Source: Prevotellaceae bacterium
Lineage (GTDB): Bacteria; Bacteroidota; Bacteroidia; Bacteroidales; UBA932
Direction of reading: 5' to 3'
Length of the DNA stretch: 8,119 nt
NCBI GenBank assembly: GCA_031287815.1
Contig: JAITSM010000124.1
Span: 1-8,119, forward strand
Below, in pieces: positions 5,584 through 8,119 of the stretch. How positions within the stretch are numbered: the stretch's first letter is position 1; the number at the start of each line of letters is the position of its first letter. A model generated the notes under the pieces. That model saw only the letters and a program-made list of their open reading frames with translations, searched no databases and was not told the DNA's origin. The translations under genes and the position numbers were made by a program.

Positions 5584-7158
5584 ATGGAAACACAAATCAG
5601 AAATATGCCCATCGGCATACAGGATTTTGAGAAACTGCGTACAGGCAATTACGTGTATGTGGATAAAACCGCATTTGTATACCGGTTAGCGCAAACGCTA
5701 AACCCTTATTTTCTTTCGCGGCCGCGCCGTTTTGGAAAGTCGCTGTTTCTTTCCACGCTGAAATACTACTTTCTCGGTGAGAAAGAACTTTTCGAGGGGC
5801 TTAAAGTGGCGGAACTGGAAAAGGACTGGATAAAATATCCCGTATTCCACATCGAGTTCAATATAGAGAGCTATATCGACGTAAACTCATTAAACCAAGC
5901 GCTGGAGAGCAACTTGTCTATATTGGAAAAAATTTGGGGCAAGGATGTAACGGAGAACACGTATCCATCCCGTTTTAGAGGGCTTATTCGCCGCGCTGCC
6001 GAAAAGACAGGCAAGCGCGTGGTGGTTCTGGTGGATGAATACGACAAGCCGCTGCTCTCCACAATGCACGACGAACAATTAAACGAAGAGTTCCGCACCA
6101 TTCTGAAAGGTTTTTACGGCGTATTAAAAGGAGAGGACGCCAACCTGCGCTTTGCTTTTCTTACTGGCGTTACAAAGTTCAGCAAAGTGAGCATTTTTAG
6201 CGACCTGAACCAGTTGAGAGATATTAGCATGACGGAAGAGTTTGCTGAGATCTGCGGTATTTCCGAAACGGAATTAAAGGCTAATTTCACGCCCGACGTG
6301 GAAAGACTGGCAGAAAGGAATAAAATAAGCGTGGAAGCCGCATTTGATAAACTCAAACAACGTTACGACGGCTATCATTTTTCAAAGCAGCAGGAAGGCG
6401 TGTACAATCCGTTCAGTTTGTTGAATGTTTTTGCCGACAAGTCTTTCGGCAATTACTGGTTTGCCACCGGCACGCCGACGTTTTTAGTAAAGATGCTCAA
6501 AGGGGCAAAGCTGGATATTACCAAGCTCGAAGGCAACACCCGGATTGACGCCCTCTCGATTATGGATTACCGCGCCGAAAGCAAAAACCCCGTACCGGTG
6601 ATGTACCAAAGCGGATATTTAACCATCAGGGGGTTTGACGAAGAACGAAATCAATACGAGCTCGGCTATCCGAATGAAGAAGTGAAATACGGATTTTTGA
6701 AAGAACTTTTATCCGTTTATTATTCCAATGAGGAAGAACGGACGGAAATAGACTATAACAAATTTGTTGATGATTTGCTTAATGAAGACGTAGGCGCTTT
6801 CATGCAACGCCTGCAGGTTTTCTTCTCAGGCTTCAGCTACGACCTCGAAAACAAGACCGAGAAGCATTACCAAACGGTCTTCTATATCCTGTTTGCCCTT
6901 ATGGGGCAGCGGGTAGCCGTAGAGCCGCATTACGCCGTAGGGCGGCCGGATGCCGTATTGGAGTTTAAGGAACTGGCCTACATTTTCGAGTTCAAACTCG
7001 ACGGCAACGGCACGGCAGAGGAGGCGTTGCAGCAAATTGAAGAAAAGGATTACGCCGGGAAATACCATCTTTCCGGCAAGAAAATCATCAAAGTCGGCGT
7101 GGAATTTGACCACGAAAAACGGAATGTAAAGCGGTGGAAAGTCAACAGAGCGCAATAG
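5584..7158 (+). CDS. AAA-ATPase-like / PD-(D/E)XK nuclease-fold protein
   Basis: The product is 524 residues, starting METQIRNMPIGIQDF, which is the usual N-terminus of this family. The N-terminal half is an AAA-ATPase-like domain (Pfam PF09820 type). It has YVDKT (25-29), a family-style Walker A RPRRFGKS (46-53, K52 S53), Walker B VVVLVDEYDK (D151 E152, D154) and a TGVTKF motif (194-199). The C-terminal part matches PDDEXK_9 (PF08011 type): GRPDAVLEF with D456, then EFK with E469 and K471, followed by ALQQI and KDYAGKY. All key residues are present and the length is normal, so the gene appears intact. The family is abundant and multi-copy in Bacteroidetes. Its role is unproven; involvement in DNA transactions of mobile elements or defence is often suspected. 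It has its own promoter and its codons look more A/T-rich than the receptor operon, which is compatible with separate ancestry. A REP-like hairpin follows 28 bases after the stop. Confidence 0.92.
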   Translation: METQIRNMPIGIQDFEKLRTGNYVYVDKTAFVYRLAQTLNPYFLSRPRRFGKSLFLSTLKYYFLGEKELFEGLKVAELEKDWIKYPVFHIEFNIESYIDVNSLNQALESNLSILEKIWGKDVTENTYPSRFRGLIRRAAEKTGKRVVVLVDEYDKPLLSTMHDEQLNEEFRTILKGFYGVLKGEDANLRFAFLTGVTKFSKVSIFSDLNQLRDISMTEEFAEICGISETELKANFTPDVERLAERNKISVEAAFDKLKQRYDGYHFSKQQEGVYNPFSLLNVFADKSFGNYWFATGTPTFLVKMLKGAKLDITKLEGNTRIDALSIMDYRAESKNPVPVMYQSGYLTIRGFDEERNQYELGYPNEEVKYGFLKELLSVYYSNEEERTEIDYNKFVDDLLNEDVGAFMQRLQVFFSGFSYDLENKTEKHYQTVFYILFALMGQRVAVEPHYAVGRPDAVLEFKELAYIFEFKLDGNGTAEEALQQIEEKDYAGKYHLSGKKIIKVGVEFDHEKRNVKRWKVNRAQ

Positions 7159-7186
7159 GTAGTTTACCGTTTTCAGTAGGCAGTGG

Positions 7187-7204
7187 TCGTCCCGTCAGGG
7201 ACGA
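7187..7204. repeat. REP-like hairpin TCGTCCC-GTCA-GGGACGA
   Basis: A perfect seven-base stem with a four-base loop lies just after the ATPase gene. It is followed by AATGTTGGTAGAA rather than a T-run; a T6 tract appears only at 7232-7237. It resembles short dispersed intergenic hairpins known from Bacteroidetes genomes, by recollection only. It might still stabilise or end the ATPase transcript. The flank GTTTTCAGTAGGCAGTGG (7169-7186) is nearly repeated at 706-723. Confidence 0.5.
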
Positions 7205-7267
7205 AATGTTGGTAGAATCATAAGATATTCCTTTTTTAAGTTAATAGCTTCATTTCTCATTTAGTGT

Positions 7268-7362
7268 GGACATCCCCCGCTGCGTTCCGGACATCCCCCG
7301 CTGCGTTCCGGACATCCCCCGGCTCGTTCCGGACATCCCCCCGCTCGTTCCGGACATCCCCC
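7268..7362. repeat. 21-base tandem repeat (GGACATCCCCC core), four full units plus a partial
   Basis: The units are 7268-7288, 7289-7309, 7310-7330 and 7331-7351, with a fifth truncated unit 7352-7362 running into a CCCCC/GGGGG hairpin (7358-7376). Units 1 and 2 are identical; units 3 and 4 differ only in the GCTGCG segment. Each unit begins GGACATCCCCC and ends CGTTCC. The period is divisible by three and no stop falls within a unit, so several frames stay open through it, but no credible gene contains it. Confidence 0.9.
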
Positions 7363-7377
7363 ATTTCAGCCGGGGGG

Positions 7378-7552
7378 TTCCCAATTTTGCCTTACGGCGG
7401 CATAAACTGCTCTTGTTTTAGTCGTGAGTTTCAAGTTTAAGGTTACCGGCGCTGTTCCCCGTTGACCGTTCCATGTTTTACCTGTTTTATGTTGAACCGC
7501 GTAGTAGAGGTGTGCGTTGAAACCCTAATGAGAACAGGCAATGTAGTAGCTT
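7378..7552. other. Intergenic stretch without recognisable gene
   Basis: With the repeats before it, this completes the 7159-7597 gap between convergent genes. I see no open frame, RNA gene or clear promoter here. The only recognisable piece is GTTTCAAGTTTA (7428-7439), an exact copy of 234-245. Confidence 0.6.
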
Positions 7553-7571
7553 AAAGCAATGTTTTTGCTTT
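7553..7571 (-). terminator. Possible terminator hairpin after the FISUMP gene
   Basis: AAAGCAA (7553-7559) and TTGCTTT (7565-7571) form a seven-base stem with loop TGTTT, 27 bases past the stop codon at 7598. No T-run follows on the minus strand, and the stem is A/T-rich, so this is a weak candidate. Confidence 0.3.
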
Positions 7572-7597
7572 GTGTAAATATTTATTTCTGCTAATTA

Positions 7598-8119
7598 CTA
7601 TGGGCGCAGGCAGCGAATAGCAGCAGGTTGGGTGTTGTTCAGGCCTTTTATATTAATCCAAAACATCGTGCTGTTGCAGACTACGGTGACACCAGCGCCA
7701 TTGTCCAGTTGAGCGAATCCCGGAGTGGTTCCGCTACAAGCATGCCAAGCGTCCCCATCGTCAGGCTCTGAATTGAGTGCACACCTTCCTCTGGTAGCCC
7801 AACCGAATCTGTCGGTTTTCGGCGTGCACGGCGTTTGAAGGCATCTCATATCCTGCCATGCTATGGTTACCGAAGGGTTTATCGAGGCAGCCAAGTCCGC
7901 CCATTGGGTATCACTCGGAAGCACCCATCCGGCGGGACAATTTTTTTGCTGATTAACACTATAGTCTCCTTTATACACATCACTCATTAGATAAAACATT
8001 CCGCACGAATCCTTATCACAACCACTTCTTAATTGCCCATTCGTGGCATATTTCAAATTCTGCGCCAGCCACCATTTATTGTCAGGCATGAATACTATTC
8101 TGTAATATTCATTATCTCT
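7598..8119 (-). CDS. FISUMP-domain protein, C-terminal part (Fibrobacter succinogenes major paralogous domain)
   Basis: The frame stays open to the window edge, so the gene enters from the right: 173 residues are visible. The methionine at 8089-8087 is internal, because the ten codons before it (RDNEYYRIVF) complete the family's opening motif. Visible signatures are NEYYRIVFMPDNKWWLAQNLKYA, CGMFY (family CG.LY-like), NCPAGWVLPSDTQWADLA and the C-terminal AAIRCLRP, equivalent to the usual SVRC ending. Nine cysteines in the visible part fit an exported, disulfide-bonded protein. The domain is found on secreted and surface proteins of Fibrobacter and Bacteroidetes; its function is not established. 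Two stop codons in a row (TAG TAA) end it. Its N-terminus, signal peptide and start lie outside the window. The gene at the left edge may encode the same class. Confidence 0.85.
   Translation of the reverse strand, partial: RDNEYYRIVFMPDNKWWLAQNLKYATNGQLRSGCDKDSCGMFYLMSDVYKGDYSVNQQKNCPAGWVLPSDTQWADLAASINPSVTIAWQDMRCLQTPCTPKTDRFGWATRGRCALNSEPDDGDAWHACSGTTPGFAQLDNGAGVTVVCNSTMFWINIKGLNNTQPAAIRCLRP

Noticed and set aside
7268..7362. CRISPR array
   Set aside because: The repeats are contiguous 21-base units with no spacers and no cas genes nearby.
7268..7366. Repeat peptide on the minus strand (GDVRNE- or MSGT-type heptapeptides)
   Set aside because: Several frames are open simply because the unit lacks stops; there is no ribosome site or promoter, and the product would be about 35 residues.

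Overview
The window looks like a chromosomal segment from a Bacteroidetes bacterium, probably order Bacteroidales. The evidence is a TonB-dependent receptor with an N-terminal carboxypeptidase-regulatory-like domain, a lipoprotein with a Bacteroidetes-type surface export signal, FISUMP-type secreted proteins, an AAA-ATPase-like/PD-(D/E)XK protein of a type greatly expanded in this phylum, and promoters of the Bacteroidetes form TTTG-N19-TAnnTTTG. Shine-Dalgarno sequences are mostly absent and the start regions are A-rich, which fits.

Layout. Bases 1-224 (minus) hold the 5' end of a secreted-protein gene that runs off the left edge. Bases 225-1009 hold no gene. This stretch contains a strong predicted minus-strand promoter (524-554), a 130-base imperfect hairpin in its leader (361-490), a heptanucleotide repeat array against the promoter (554-595), a GC-rich palindrome (585-620), a 166-base element with near-perfect 38-40-base inverted arms (738-903), and further heptamer arrays (906-1009). 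Bases 1010-5386 (minus) are a two-gene operon: a TonB-dependent outer-membrane receptor (2567-5386), followed after 24 bases by a predicted surface lipoprotein of beta-helix type (1010-2542). Bases 5387-5583 are a divergent control region with a symmetric candidate operator. Bases 5584-7158 (plus) encode the ATPase/nuclease-fold protein. Bases 7159-7597 are intergenic and carry a REP-like hairpin and a 21-base tandem repeat. Bases 7598-8119 (minus) are the 3' part of a FISUMP-domain gene entering from the right edge.

How the parts work together. The receptor and lipoprotein are very probably co-transcribed and act together in the outer membrane, as a TonB-energised barrel with a surface partner that is not SusD-like. 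The substrate cannot be read from the sequence. The ATPase gene appears to be an independent, probably mobile-lineage cargo gene. The two edge genes may both be FISUMP-class secreted proteins. The most unusual content is non-coding: several kinds of inverted and heptamer repeats packed into about 785 bases.
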